Part shown: piece by piece, positions 1 through 11,958 of the stretch
Position numbering within the stretch: position 1 is the stretch's first letter
Layout of the letters: each line of letters begins with the position of its first letter
Origin: Tricholoma matsutake
Lineage: Eukaryota; Basidiomycota; Agaricomycetes; Agaricales; Tricholomataceae
DNA: 64,000 bases
Reading direction: 5' to 3'
Assembly (NCBI GenBank): GCA_026075535.2
Contig: AP026540.1
Location: 11,098,001 to 11,162,000, forward strand
Notes under the pieces: generated by a model
The model's input: the letters and a program-made list of their open reading frames with translations, nothing else
Told to the model about the DNA's origin: nothing
The model's database searches: none
Made by a program: the position numbers and the translations under genes

Positions 1-925
1 AACACCAAATCGTCTAGCAGCACAAATCTCACACGCCCCACCACCTTGTATGTAGCCGCATTCAGAGACAGAACACTTTCGAACTCGGCGACGACATGCC
101 GGCCCGGCGTGACGGGTGCGAATTTGGCTGCGCCCTCGATGTGAGCGTGAAGCTCCTGCATCTGATTGAGGTACATGATGCGGAGGTCGGTGACAGAGGA
201 GCGCTTGTATACGTAGTTGGATGAGGAGGCGAGTGCAGTGGGGTCGGGGATATGTAAGACGGAGGGCATGGATTTGTATTCGGACAGGAGGTCTTTGAGT
301 TCGAGCATTTCGGACTCGAGCGAGGTAATTTCCTTGGAGATGAGCACGAATTCCGCGTAGCTGAGAATGATGTTAATGCAGAGAATGTAAAGAGGAAATA
401 TAGATGCAACGTACTTTTTGAATACATTGTGTTGGAGTTCAGAATTTACGTCGTTCTTGGCGCCTTGTAGTGAGGACTGGAGAGACTTAAGTTCAGCCTC
501 CGTCGAATTTGCGAGTTTCAGCTTCAAAACTAAATCCAGGGATCCTCAGAGCAAATTCAAACGTTCGAAGTAGAAAAAAACACACAAGTCTCAGGTTCAA
601 AATTCTCATCCTCCAGGAGCTTCTTATCGTCCTTCGCAGCCGTCCGGTCCATAAGGTCCTCATCCCCTAGCAAGCTCACGGTCATACCCAGGCTCATCAT
701 GCTCTGCCCAGCTGCGCCCGGGAGCCCAGGAACAGGAGGGATCTCAGTGGGGCTGGTGACCATCTCGGCATAGCGCATGGACATGCGCTTCTTGATTCTG
801 TCATCGACGCGGGACTTTGGGGGACCACGGGAGACAGGACCCTGGCCTGGTATGGGAACTGGAAGTGCGATTGTCTGTTTGCGGGTTGGTGCGCGACGAG
901 GCGTACGTAGGGAGGAATCGGTCAT
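1..925 (-). CDS. EXO84: Exocyst complex component Exo84, N-terminal half (runs off left edge)
   Basis: Exo84 is a subunit of the octameric exocyst, which tethers secretory vesicles to the plasma membrane. The start is the ATG at 925-923. Exon 1 is about 925-586, exon 2 about 529-415, and exon 3 runs from 360 off the left edge. Introns have GTGTGT and GTACGT donors. The protein starts with a basic, Pro-rich stretch holding SRVDDRIKKRMSMRYAEM, a conserved N-terminal Exo84 block. An acidic linker follows, then the coiled-coil part (LKLKLANSTEAELKSLQ, then HNVFKNYAEFVLISKEI), and the beginning of the PH-domain region (VGRVRFVLLDDLV) at the edge. The gene is divergent from the phosphatase on its right; the start codons lie within about 60 bp. 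Family assignment comes from recognising these blocks. No damage is visible in the part present. Confidence 0.88.
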
Positions 926-983
926 GTTGCCTGGTGTCGAGAACGGTCGTCACGGTTGTCACGCATCTCATCTTCGAGCTCTC
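926..983. promoter_or_regulatory. Very short divergent promoter region between EXO84 and the phosphatase
   Basis: At most 58 bp separate the two start codons, and less if the phosphatase starts at 924. No TATA box or CCAAT box is visible. Promoter elements of each gene must lie within the transcribed part of the other. Confidence 0.45.
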
Positions 984-2225
984 ATGATGATATCTTCAGG
1001 AAGATCTATACCCCCATGGCTGAAATCCATAACACCTTCTCATCTAGACATCGTCTACGAGGTACTAGGAACGCGCGAAACACAACGCGAAGCCGCTCGC
1101 CTCGCATCGAAAGTTTCATCCATCGTCTCCAAAGACGAAGCCAATTACACACGTAACTTACTCCGTATTTTGATGCCCACCAATGACGCAAATCTCCGAT
1201 CTCACTACTCTGTGGCCATAGCAGCACTACCAGAAAATCTCCACTACAATCGCTATATGGATATCGCGCCATATGATAGGACTCGTGTTGTCGTCTACCA
1301 AGAACCGGAAGAGCCTGAGAAAGGTTCTGAACGGCAGAGTAACTATCTGAATGCTAGCTGGGTGCTGGAGTGGTTCGGGCACAAGTGGTGGATTGCAACA
1401 CAAGCCCCACTCCCAAATACCGCACATACACTTCTCAGTTTATTCCTGCAACCTATCCAGTGTCCTCCCAAGAGCTTATCTTCTTCATTGTCTCAAATGA
1501 GCCGTCTGCGGACAATCGTGCAGTTGACGCAGAATTATGAAGGTGGCCGTCAGAAGGCACATGCATACTTTCCGAGTGATGTTGGGAAAAGTCTCATTGT
1601 GTCGCCAGGTGTAGGCAGTTCGACGTCTGCTCTCAAAGTGACTCTACTCGGTAAGCGATCTATTAAGGAGGCACATTGTGTACACAGCACGATTTCTATT
1701 GCCCCCATCACCCTGGGCCCTAAATCTCGTGGGTATGATCGTTTTGACGAGGATGATGGTGAAGAGGGGGAACCCATCAAGATCCAACACATGCTTTATA
1801 CAGCTTGGCCCGACCACGGCATCCCAGAACCCGAAGACCGTGAAGGTCTATTAGCCTTCCTTCATCTCGTTGACGACACCAACCGCGACATTTCCCTTGC
1901 TTCACACGTAGACGATCAAGACCCCGATCTCAACCCTCCCATCGTCGTAGGGTGCTCTGCCGGTGTTGGGCGTACAGGTTCATTTATCGCACTATCCTCT
2001 CTTCTGCGATCGCATGGGATTTTACCACCATCCACTTTGCCAACTCCGTCCTCTGTACTCCCGCGATCGCCACTCGGCTCGCTTCCTCGTGCACTGAAAG
2101 ATGACTTGGTTGCTCAGGAGATTGATTCTCTGAGAGAGCAGCGGACGGGTATGGTACAGCGCAAAGAGCAGATAAAGCTCATTTATGAGATTCTCGAGGC
2201 AGCAATTGGGTTAGGGACTACTTGA
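984..2225 (+). CDS. Protein tyrosine phosphatase, classical type, single exon
   Basis: This intronless frame encodes a cysteine-based protein tyrosine phosphatase that would dephosphorylate phosphotyrosine proteins, as the Pyp/PTP enzymes of fungal MAP-kinase pathways do. Family blocks appear in order: the substrate-loop-like NYLNASWV near 1340, WIATQAPLPNT near 1390, the WPD loop WPDHG near 1806, and the P-loop VVGCSAGVGRTG with catalytic Cys at 1953-1955 and Arg at 1971-1973. The usual His before the Cys is Gly here. The C-terminal helix ends EQIKLIYEILEAAIG. The frame is open further upstream. The start at 984 or 987 avoids overlap with EXO84, while an ATG at 924 would overlap the EXO84 start codon by two bases. 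About 413 aa from 984. Substrate unknown. Confidence 0.87.
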   Translation: MMISSGRSIPPWLKSITPSHLDIVYEVLGTRETQREAARLASKVSSIVSKDEANYTRNLLRILMPTNDANLRSHYSVAIAALPENLHYNRYMDIAPYDRTRVVVYQEPEEPEKGSERQSNYLNASWVLEWFGHKWWIATQAPLPNTAHTLLSLFLQPIQCPPKSLSSSLSQMSRLRTIVQLTQNYEGGRQKAHAYFPSDVGKSLIVSPGVGSSTSALKVTLLGKRSIKEAHCVHSTISIAPITLGPKSRGYDRFDEDDGEEGEPIKIQHMLYTAWPDHGIPEPEDREGLLAFLHLVDDTNRDISLASHVDDQDPDLNPPIVVGCSAGVGRTGSFIALSSLLRSHGILPPSTLPTPSSVLPRSPLGSLPRALKDDLVAQEIDSLREQRTGMVQRKEQIKLIYEILEAAIGLGTT

Positions 2226-2371
2226 ATACAGAACTTGGTCTAATCGTGTTATCGGATATCCGCGACGCCGATGTGCACGTGATCGTGATATTATAAGTTA
2301 TCATTTTGCTCATGCAGTTATTGACAAGAAGCCTAAGATATTTCTCCCGTTCTGCACAATATCTCTACCCT

Positions 2372-3730
2372 ATGTCGCAAATCCCTCAATTCGTTGATGC
2401 TATTACTATCTCCAAGGTATGCCATATGCCATATACTACTTGTGCCATTGCTCATTGGCTTCCAGCCTGGAGGCCTAGAGGTAATTGAAAAGACCAGAGT
2501 CCCTTTCAAGCCAGATCCTAGCCACGTCGTCATTAAGGTCGGCTGGCTTCCTTAACTTGATTAGTGGCATATAGTTTGACATTATTTTTGCATAGGTGGA
2601 CTACCTTGGAATCAACTTTATCGATACATATTACCGGTGAGAATGTTGCATATCGCCCCTCTGCAGACCATGAACTTGCGGTCTTAACAGGTCAGGCACC
2701 TACAAATTGCCCCAGCTCCCCGGCGCCTTAGGAAAAGAGACCGCTGGAACCATTATCGCGCTCCCAACAGAACCCGCTGTCCTTGACAACGAAATCTATA
2801 AAAGGAAAGGGTTAGTTGTAGGCGGAAAGGTAGCTGCGGTAAGTCTCTCTCTCCCAATCTACCACACTGCACATCCTCACCAAGGCTGCCCCAGGACTTC
2901 CTCGGTACACACGCAACCCATATCTCTGTTCCCTGGAAATGGGCATACCCCATTCCCCCATCCATCTCCACCCGCGTAGCCGCTGCCAGTCTCCTTCAAA
3001 CCATCACCGTGTGTAGCTTCTTTGAGGAAGCGTACAAGGTTGAGAAGGGGGACACGATCCTCGTTCACACCGTGGCAGGAGGTTTGGGTCTCCTCTTTGC
3101 ACAGCTCGGGAAAGCGAGGGGCGCGACAGTGATTGGCACGACATCGACCCAGGCCAAGGCGGATCTAGCGAAGCAGCACGGTGCTGATCACGTTATTTTG
3201 TACCCGGTGGAGGATACGGTGAAGAGGGTGTTGGAAATTACGGGTGGTGTGGGTGTGAACGCGATCTTTGATGGGGTTGGGAAGGATACGTATGTTTGGT
3301 TTCATGATACTATCATATGCCTTGCAGATGATACTTACGTGTCTGACAGGTTCGAGAATAACTTCAAGATGATCAAACGGAAGGGAACTATTGTAGTGGT
3401 AGGCGCTGCTTCTGGTATGCCCGAGCCATTTTCGGTCGTCAAATTGGTCGAGAAGAACATCAAGCTCCTCCGTCCGACGTACGTTCTCCATCTAAATCCA
3501 AGTCCTCCCTTTATTAATTGTCGCACCAAAGGATGACGAATTATGTCTTCGAGCCCGAAGAAGCGGCCTACTACGGAAAGAAGGTGTTCGAGCTCGTCGA
3601 GGACGGGACGTTCAAGATCAATATCTTCAAAGAGTACCCCTTTACAGCCGAGGGTGTGCAGCAGGCACAGAAGGATCTGACAGGGGGAAAGACGACAGGA
3701 AAGTTGATTGTGAAGGTTTCTGAGGATTGA
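2372..3730 (+). CDS. NADPH:quinone oxidoreductase (zeta-crystallin type, MDR superfamily)
   Basis: A cytosolic medium-chain reductase predicted to reduce quinones with NADPH. Seven exons: 2372-2416, 2466-2537, 2596-2636, 2691-2838, 2895-3289, 3350-3478 and 3532-3730. They join to 1029 nt, 342 aa, with no interruption, and that length is typical for the family. The N-terminal GroES-like part holds ISKPGGLEVIEKTRVPF and VDYLGINFIDTYYRSG. The nucleotide-binding Rossmann part has HTVAGGLGLLFAQLGKA (AxxGxxG type) and VNAIFDGVGKDTF. The C terminus ends GKTTGKLIVKVSED. The zinc ligands of alcohol dehydrogenases are absent, as expected for quinone reductases. Yeast Zta1 is the nearest named relative. 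Each intron has GT-AG ends and is 49-61 nt long. The gene is about 145 bp downstream of the phosphatase, same strand. Confidence 0.9.
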
Positions 3731-6193
3731 CTGAACTGGAATACAATGTAATAGATAAGTTACGGGGAGGACTTGGGATTGTATACGACATTGCCAATAT
3801 AAAACCTTTTGGAGGTGAGTATTGCCTATATCATTGGATGCGTGTAGAAATCATGTAATACTACTAAGTACATGATACTTGTAGGGGGCGAGGTTGCTTA
3901 CGTCGATAAGCAGCCTTCAACCTCATTGTGACACTAGTCTTGAAGGATGGCTGCTGTTGAGCTTCTTGGGGAGGTATTCGTGGCCACGGTCGCTAGCTAG
4001 AGTCTGCAGGCACTAGAATTGTGTAGCCATCCCGACACCGACATTGTGGTCTAACATCAAGTCATTCGTCCTTTATGATCACGAATGGAAGTGCAACCTT
4101 CTCTTCAGCTGTCTGCATCTCGGCCTCTGTCGATATAAACGGAAACCAAATGCTACACGCTTGACCTTCCGCTGAAAGGTCGCCGAATTCCACTTTTTTA
4201 CATCGGAACAGAATGCAGTCATCTCTGGTCTCAGGAGCACTAGTAATTCTATTTCTAAACGAGGCTCGTTCCACTTTCACTTTCGAGGTCCCTCCACAGT
4301 TGTGTTCTCTGAATCTGAAACAGCATCAAAAAATACTCACGTTAACCACAAGAAGAGATCCCGCAGTACATTGACTGCATATGCTCCAAGCTTATGAACA
4401 GCCTAATTTTCGGCTGTATGCTCCTTTTCTCTTCACAAGCTCTCCGGTTTCGTCACTCGTGGATGGGCATTCCTGATGACAGCGTCATCGCAGTCCTCAA
4501 ACACCGCATTGGAGGAGTTGGAAAACCAGAGCATTTATTCCATCACTGATCATGACAAATTCTTCAATCACTCGAGATGATGGGCCGAAAACGTACTTCC
4601 GAATTTAAAGGGATTCATATGAAGGTTGTTAATGTTACTGGGGTACATAGGTGCAGGGCACTTCAGAGATTATTATTATTATCGCGAAAAGGCTATAAGG
4701 CTGTGAGTGTTATACATGTGATCATCAAACAATTGATGCTTGCCACTGCCTTACGAAGAGATGCTGATTAGTGTAGCTCCAGTGTATATAATCTAGATAT
4801 ACTGGCAACATGCTACGAAGATTGTTCCCGGCCACGGTGGTGTTGGACCTGCTGGGAAATTCCCTTGAGGCGAGTCACGACCGTAGTCAGACTCACTGCG
4901 TTCGAATTTTTTTTGAGTTTCGACTGTGTCTGTAGAATATTGCCAAGCAGACTCCAACAAGGTTCCTGAAGATCCAAACATGTTTGACGATGAAGTTGAA
5001 GATGGTGTTCTGACCGTTGAAAGTGATATAATAATAATCACTGACGAGCAGATTACCCTGGCGATTACCGGCCAACGAACTTTAGATTTCCCTGTCGTGC
5101 GATTTTGTACGATTGCCATGGTTGACGTTATGTATAGAAGAATTGAAACTTGGTTCGTTGGAGACCGCTCTTGCTCATGGCTTTATACCCCGAGATTCAA
5201 GGCGGATATATTTTGAGTTTCGTCACGTAGGGATGACGTCGTAGTTTTGCACTTGACTCTCGGCTCTTAGGAATATGAATTTTTCTATTGAAACGACAAG
5301 TCGGGCACTAGAAGTCTCGATTCTGGGACGAACCTTTAGACCTCAACAACCTTTCCGGACATGCTTGTTTTCCATAAGGCCTTGAATAGCGTCATTGCAG
5401 GAAGTGTTTAACCCCGTGCGTCACATGCCTCTTGAAGATTGGCGAGGTGAAGCTCTGCGGAGACTTGATCTCGAAATTGTTCTCTCTAACCTTGGTTTCA
5501 GACGGAGAACACTGGCTGTGTTACATCATTGGCCTATGATGACAATCGCGCTGTGCGCATCAAATCAACCTCCCGCCCAGGCATAATTGATGATTCGTTG
5601 ATGGACCTCCGTTTGGCTTACCATGAGCGCTCAATCAACGGAAGATGCATCTTCGTCAACGAATTTCGTTCTTGCAGATGACCTATACAACGCATCCAAC
5701 CTACCCGAATATGCAGTCCTTTGTGTATCACGGGCGTATTGATAAAAACGGAGACTCCTTTACCACGCGGCTGAAGCTCACCGACGCTTGTCTAACTGTT
5801 TACTTCTCAGGATCGTATTTTGTTGTACCTGAGGATCCCTAGATACTGAATCAGCACGCTTTCGATGACAATAACCTACTTGAAGTCTTGAACATGAAAG
5901 GTTTGGATGGACGAGTTATGTACGAGTTATGTAAGCAGCCTGCGAGGCGGTGGGTGGATCTTGAACAAATACTTCAGACTTGAATTACATAGACATCGTA
6001 CATCGAACTTCCATCGACGAACGCGTTGCATACTAGAACGTATCTGCATTCCCTGTACGGTACTTGTTACCGATCCCAACGTCAGATTCAGAAAGACTGG
6101 CTCGAGCTTTAGCAACATCTTTTTAAGTTCTAGTACGTTGCCAATCTACTTGGGTACTTGTCACCTGAATTCACTACTGGATTGAAGTTCGCG
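3731..6193. other. 2.4 kb without a recognisable gene
   Basis: This stretch between the quinone reductase and the UBP2-like gene has only short frames in all six frames, none resembling a family I know. The longest (+ strand 4926-5216 and 5645-5842, - strand 4062-4280) have no clear splice partners. There is a short ATT microsatellite near 4670. It may hold a decayed gene, an unknown RNA, or only the long upstream region of the next gene. I cannot support any feature here. Confidence 0.4.
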
Positions 6194-9100
6194 ATGGACA
6201 ACAGAGAAGCTCCAAAGCCACGACGTCCTCTACCTACTCCTCAAAGGCCAAACACACCAGTCCCTGGTGTTTCGTCATCTGTGGCACCCGCAACTTTCTA
6301 CCAAGGTCCTCCTCTTCCGACACGTCCCAGCAGTCTCGGTTCAAATCATACAACCTATGTGGCTCCAGAAGACCCGCCACCATACTCTTCTTCACATGGC
6401 CGCTCGCCTACGTACCGCGAACCTGAGCTCATAGAGGAGAATGACGACAGCATCCCGGAACTCGTGCCGTCGAATGGCACCTGGGACAATACATCGGGTT
6501 GGGGAGACCCCGACCCGTGGGTTCCCTATCCAATCGACTATACAGCTACCATTAAGTCCACCCCGGACATTGTCATTGACGGAAGAGATGGCTATGAAGA
6601 GGCCAACTGGTGGGACGCATCCATGCGTGAGAGGATTCATCGGCCTGGGTCAGGGATGCTGCCACCTTTTCTTGCGGAGCAGTTGCATGACTCCGCACAT
6701 CCCTTGTTTTCTGTCAGCGTCACTTCGCCCGACATTCGAATGCCAAGCCAAGTTGCTGCGCCATCCGCATCTGGATCGGCTCCAGGTTCACCCAATGATC
6801 ACAAATCCAGTCAATCCTCTTCCACCCGTGCTGCCTGGTCGTCACAAGCTCGTGCCGCCTCTCCATCGTCATCTGCACCTCCGCCCTCACAACCAACAGC
6901 AGACGACGTTCGGACTGCTGTTCCTCATCCAAACGCATACTACTGTCCCAAGGAAAATGGTTGGGTAATTCTCAGCTGGAAATCTTCTTCCGTTGCTCCT
7001 CCCCTCGCTCAGTCATTTCAAGATTCGCAGCATCAACCCCTGCCTGACCAAGATCGACGAAAACGCACAGAGACCTGCGTCGCAGATAACACACACTCTT
7101 TCGGTCAAACAAATAAAACTCATCATTTCCATAGATACGAAAACGCAATCGATGCTCACAAACTGACACCTCCTTTCCGAAGGGAAGAGTGGGAAGAGAT
7201 TGAAACAATCAAGCAGAGGAGACGTACAGCGACATTTATTACAGACGACATCGATGTTACCAAAATGAAGGTTGAAGAAATCGAAGCTATGAGTAGCAAT
7301 GAACTGGAACCTGAGGCAGAGGGCAGGCTGCTTGACCTTTATGTCTGCTGCCAATGTTCATTCTACTGTGTGGCGTCGGGTATCATTCCTGGCGTTATTC
7401 CTCGAAAATCTTTCGACGAGTTTGCGAAGGAGAAAAGGAATAATCCTCCTCCTGGTAAAACAGGAGACCAAGCCGTTGTTACTGCATTTGAGACCATTAT
7501 TACGTGAGTGAGGATCCGTGCTTGTGTTAACGTGGTTCACGCTGAAGCACACAGAGCCATCGAAAATAAATTATGGAAGGGAGAAAGTCGTCATCTTCGA
7601 ATTAACAGCCCTGGCTTCCATACCAAAGTCGGATGGAGTGCAAGCAGGTCAGAGTCACCAGCACCATGTAGTTCTTCTGTTGACAAAGGAGGATAGTAAA
7701 CGCATATTTGAAGCGTTAGCCTTTGAAGAGGCTCAAGATGGCTTACGTCCTCCAGCAACAGAGACTAATATTCCTCAGGGTAGAATGAATCGCCGTAGAC
7801 TTCTGCGGGCCTGGGTAGAAGTTGGAGCTTGGATTGTTGATTTCAAGCGTGTCCACGGTCGGTCAGACTATTCGTAACACGACGTCCACTTACCCAGATG
7901 ACAGCTGAACAACTGAAAGACCAAAAACATCATACCCTATATGTGCAACTCTCAAGCGCAAGCGTCATGTTCAGAGCAGCGATCGGTGCTCATCCGGACC
8001 AACGTGCGTTTCCGTGTTGTTATCCAATACTTTTACTCTAACGTTTGGTATCACAGTTCCCCAAGGAGAATTATCTCCCTTCTTACTGAATGACTTGCAG
8101 TACCTTCAGAGAGCATGGCAGAATCTTGGGCTGACTCCGATGCATTACACACCTGGTACGACTTATTTTAATGTTTGTTGCATAGCTTGATTTACATCTC
8201 TTAGACCTTCTTATATTTGCGTATTATGCTCAGTGCCGTTGTGATCCTGGTGGAACCATCAATTACTTCACACATCTCTCAATGATTGTCCAGAAGCTTC
8301 AGAATCATGGAAATTGTCCAACGTCTCTTCTGGAGGTTCTAGCTACCGAGCGATCGCGAGACCGGTTCACGAGCGACGATCTTGCGAGAGCAGTCGCGAT
8401 CCTTGGGTTTGGAGCTGAAGGGCCATTGCGAGTTGACTACGATGATGAGATCCCAGAAAACTTCATTGAGAACGCCTGGAAGGATTGTTTAAAAAGGTCG
8501 TGGAGAGACCCAGAGCACGGCCCAGAGATGCTTAGGGATGCAAATGAGGCTCTCAGGATACTAGCAGAGGCCAAAGGAAGTGAAAATTTGAGGAAAGTCT
8601 GGGAGGCAGGGAAGGAGAGGGTAATGAACCCCGGCAAGGCGTATGACACACTGGAGGTCCCCAAAGATGTGGATGATGCTATGCTTATCACTGTATTTAC
8701 CATGAGGGTTCGTGGTCTATCTGCTCATTCACGTGTAATTCATGCTGACACTTGACTAGATTCAAGAATTGCCTTCCCAGGTAGACAGGATGCGTGAGGC
8801 CCTGTTGGTCATTGCCGAAGTGAGGGACAGTGAGCGGCTGCGTCAATTTTTGGAGTTAGGGCAAGATCGTACGTACCTTTCATCGATTTGTCCGATTGAC
8901 GTTGAACATGTATCAACAGCTGGTGACATTATTGTGCCCATTCGCCCCGACTTGCCACGTGGCTTGAATCAACTTGGAAATACGTGTTATCTGAATTCAC
9001 TCTTGCAGGTATCTAGCAGCTTTCCTCATTAGTTTGTTTATTATCGTGCTGAATTTGTCTTCCCAGTACTTCTATACCATCAAGGACCTCAGAGAGGCTG

Positions 9101-11079
9101 TAATGCCGATGTCGAAGCTGGATTTAAACTCCCTAGATGATGACAAGCTGACTGATGACGACCTCAAGCGACATCGTGTCGGTGGAAGGCTGGTGACTCG
9201 CAGAGAAATTGCTCGGTCAAAGAAATGTATTCCCGTTGATTCGTGCCACTAATATCGACTGACATGCGTTATTCAGTCATCAACCAGCTTGCAGAGCTAT
9301 TCTTCCACCTTGAATACTGTGAAACACCTGCAGTCACGCCAACGATCGAGCTCGCCAAACTTGCGCTTGTAACTTCAAGAGACGAAGAGGAAGACGAAGG
9401 GGATAAGAGCGGGACTGACTCCTCTAACGATACTGACGCCACACTTGTTGAAGATGCCCCATCGCGAGTTCCCTTGTCGGAAACTTCGCCTCCCCTTTCT
9501 CACTCTCCTACACGTTCGCCAAATTCTGTCCTCGGCAAGCGGGGGCGTGATCTTCATCTGCAGCCGAGTGCGATGGACCTCGACAGTCCGGCACCTCATT
9601 CCCCAACGCCTGAGGGTTATGTTAACATTCCTTCGCCACGAAGTTCGAGCTCGCCACCCCCCTTCGAGCCAGAACCTACGTCTTCGGGTCACCAAGTGGA
9701 TGCAGATGGTGATGCAGTGATGCGGGCTACACCTGCACCTAGTAAGCCACCCCCTCTCCCGCCGCGCAAAACGGCACAGACATCGGATTCTGTGATGATG
9801 TTTGGTAACAACCTGCTGTTTCATGCGGCGCATCATTTGTACTGATATGTCCCTTAGGCAAGCAGCACGATGTTGCTGAATGCATGGACAATTGCATGTT
9901 CCAAATCGAAACTGCACTCTTGAAGTTTGATGGCGTGAGCGATTCACAGGGCGAAAATTCAAACAAGACGAGTGTCGTTAAAAGGTTGGAAATTATCAAC
10001 CAGGCTCAAACGTGCTGACAGCTTGTTAGGCTGTTCTACGGCAAAATGCGACAACGCATAACTGGACCCCAACTTTCGCGATCATCAATTCATGAGAAAG
10101 AGGATTTGTTCTCTCACCTACCTGTGAATGTTGCAAACGATGGCGTTGACATATACGACGGACTAAGCGGATATTTCGATGACGTTGTCGAATTTGAAGG
10201 TGAAAAACGCCGGATGGAGGTTTCCCTTGTGGATCTTCCACCTTTGCTGCAGATCCAGTTACAAGTGAGTTTATCTTTTGCTGTGTTAATGTAATTTACT
10301 AATTACTCTGCTTTAGCGAGTACAGTTTAATCGTGACACTTTACAGCCGTACAAATCTCAGGCATATGTTAAGTTCGGGGAAGCGATATACATGGACCGT
10401 TTTATGGATAATGCAGATCCGCAAAAGAAGCATCAGTCCAAGAACATTCAGTCAGAGCTCAACGCATGTCGAGAGCGCGCCCGACTGCTTGTGGAAGGCA
10501 AAGTAAGTGGTTTGTTCTGAATCTCGATCACGATGTTTGAGGCTCTTTGGTCAGGATGGTCCATACCTTTCTGCCCTTGAGAACACACATAATTTCATGT
10601 CCAACGTGCAGGCCGACGTACCTGAGATTGATGATGAGCTGGTCTTCGAGCTCAGCAGGGAGCAGAACTTTGTCAAGGACGAAATCGACGAACTTCGCAC
10701 TCGGGCTGATCGTCTGAAAGACGAGCTAGAGGCCATTTGGCGGGACAACACAGAGATCGCTTATGAGTTGACATCTGTATTCATTCATCGCGGTTCCTCA
10801 CCGTCGTGGGGACACTACTTCTTCTACTCACGGCATCTCCCCGATTCGCCCGACTCTTGGTTCAAGTACAATGATTCGGATGTGACTGTTGTCTCCAAAG
10901 ACGAAGTCCTAGCAGACACCACGGGCTCAACGGCCAATCCGTACTTGGTTTGTTCAAATATGTGCTCGTTGGTTGTTGCGACTGATGATGTTCATCTCCA
11001 GCTCGTTTTTGTACGCAAAGGATCAGAAGTCGTTGACACCGTCAAACGCTTTGACCCGTCTGGTCTAGACACGCCATGA
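6194..11079 (+). CDS. UBP2: Ubiquitin C-terminal hydrolase, Ubp2 type, multi-exon
   Basis: A large USP-class deubiquitinase of about 1300 aa in roughly a dozen exons. Yeast Ubp2 trims K63-linked chains and opposes the ligase Rsp5. The start is the ATG at 6194, giving a Pro/Ser-rich N terminus (MDNREAPKPRRPLPTP). Two RPT-type repeats precede the catalytic domain: one around 8330-8620 (ending GSENLRKVWEAGKE) and one from about 8637 to 8868 (AYDTLEVPKDVDDAML). The Cys box GLNQLGNTCYLNSLLQ has its nucleophile at 8985-8987. A QHDVAECMDN block lies near 9860, an acidic/Ser-rich insert at 9390-9780, and the His box SWGHYFFYSRHLPDS with His at 10813-10815. The last exon follows a CAG at about 11003 and ends KRFDPSGLDTP. 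The RPT-plus-USP arrangement is what points to Ubp2. Exact joins near 7505-7560, 7630-7660 and 9230-9280 are uncertain. Confidence 0.85.
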
Positions 11080-11588
11080 GGAAATTTGATTGGGATATAT
11101 TCAATTGCGCATTTGTATCTCTCCCCTTCTAGTATTGTAATGGAATACCATTTTTTACCTACAATGGCCTGACTCTATTCTTGATCTACCATCCTCTAGG
11201 AGCAGACAACCACGCGGGACTCCTGCGACAATCTTCTTACAAACCCAGAACAGTGGAGGCGAATTCGGAGTTCGTGATCGCGAGGAAGAGTGTGCGCACA
11301 GACGAGAGGACAAAACAAAGTCGATCCACCTCATAGCACGCGGCCACCAATCGGAAGATTCAACATTCAAACCTCCACCTTCCATTAGATAGAAAATATA
11401 ATGAGGTGGAAGAATAGTGATATATATCATGCTTCCTCGAGTCCAGCGAGGTGGATAAATTGCGGGTTCGAATTCGTGGATCGGTGGAAGTGTAGAGATG
11501 TATCGACTAGCTGGGAAATATGGCACCAGTGATATCCTGAATCAAAAGATGTCGAAGACAAGTACTGGAATGTACATACTCTGCTGTA
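11080..11588. other. Intergenic spacer, convergent gene ends
   Basis: About 500 bp between the 3' ends of the UBP2-like gene (+) and the coiled-coil gene (-). AT-rich runs near 11140 and 11390-11430 could serve as polyadenylation regions for the two transcripts. No frame with family resemblance is seen. Confidence 0.4.
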
Positions 11589-11912
11589 TTATCGAACAGA
11601 GCTGTTGGCCTCTCCTAGGTCGGAGGTCTTCTCAACTTCCTCCTTTGTTTCCAACGATGCCAAAAGGCCGTCCAACTTCTCCAAAAGACCATCAAGTTTA
11701 TGCTCAACCCCTTGTGCCATCCCATTCACATTATCAAGTCGCCCAAGCAGTTTGGAAATATCAGCATCGTCCTCACTGTCTTGGGACAAGAGTGAAGTTA
11801 GTTTAGCGATGTCAGCCTCCATCACCTCCATCTCCGTCTCGGTAACTTTGAGTGATTTTGAAGTAGTAGGACGGTTGTTAGCGTCTTCAACGTTGTTGGT
11901 CGTCACATGCAT
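11589..11912 (-). CDS. Small acidic coiled-coil protein, 107 aa, function unknown
   Basis: Single-exon frame from ATG at 11912-11910 to the stop at 11589. The frame stays open upstream into THOC1, but the first Met outside the THOC1 coding part is this one. The protein is rich in Glu, Asp and Leu with heptad spacing (TETEMEVMEADIAKLTSLL, then ISKLLGRLDNVNGMAQG, then KLDGLLEKLDGLLASLE), so one long helix or coiled coil is likely. No signal peptide or membrane segment. It lies head to head with THOC1, 46 bp between start codons, and may be co-regulated with it. I do not recognise the family. Composition argues for a real gene, but it needs transcript or homologue support. Confidence 0.55.
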   Translation of the reverse strand: MHVTTNNVEDANNRPTTSKSLKVTETEMEVMEADIAKLTSLLSQDSEDDADISKLLGRLDNVNGMAQGVEHKLDGLLEKLDGLLASLETKEEVEKTSDLGEANSSVR

Positions 11913-11958
11913 TGTTGAAAAATATGACAAATTTCGGAAAATCTGACGCGGCGACCCA
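11913..11958. promoter_or_regulatory. 46-bp shared divergent promoter region
   Basis: The start codons of the coiled-coil gene (-) and THOC1 (+) are only 46 bp apart, so their 5' leaders must be very short or overlap. No TATA box is visible. Confidence 0.4.

Noticed and set aside
777..983. Upstream extension of the phosphatase frame to 777
   Set aside because: It runs antisense through EXO84 exon 1, which has clear family conservation. The extension looks like a shadow frame.
4926..5216. Acidic 96-aa frame in the 3.7-6.2 kb gap as a gene
   Set aside because: No family likeness, no splice partners and average base composition. Not enough to call.
11440..11490. tRNA gene suggested by GGTTCGAATTC (B-box-like)
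   Set aside because: The flanking bases do not form a T arm or acceptor stem on either strand, and no A box lies at the right distance.
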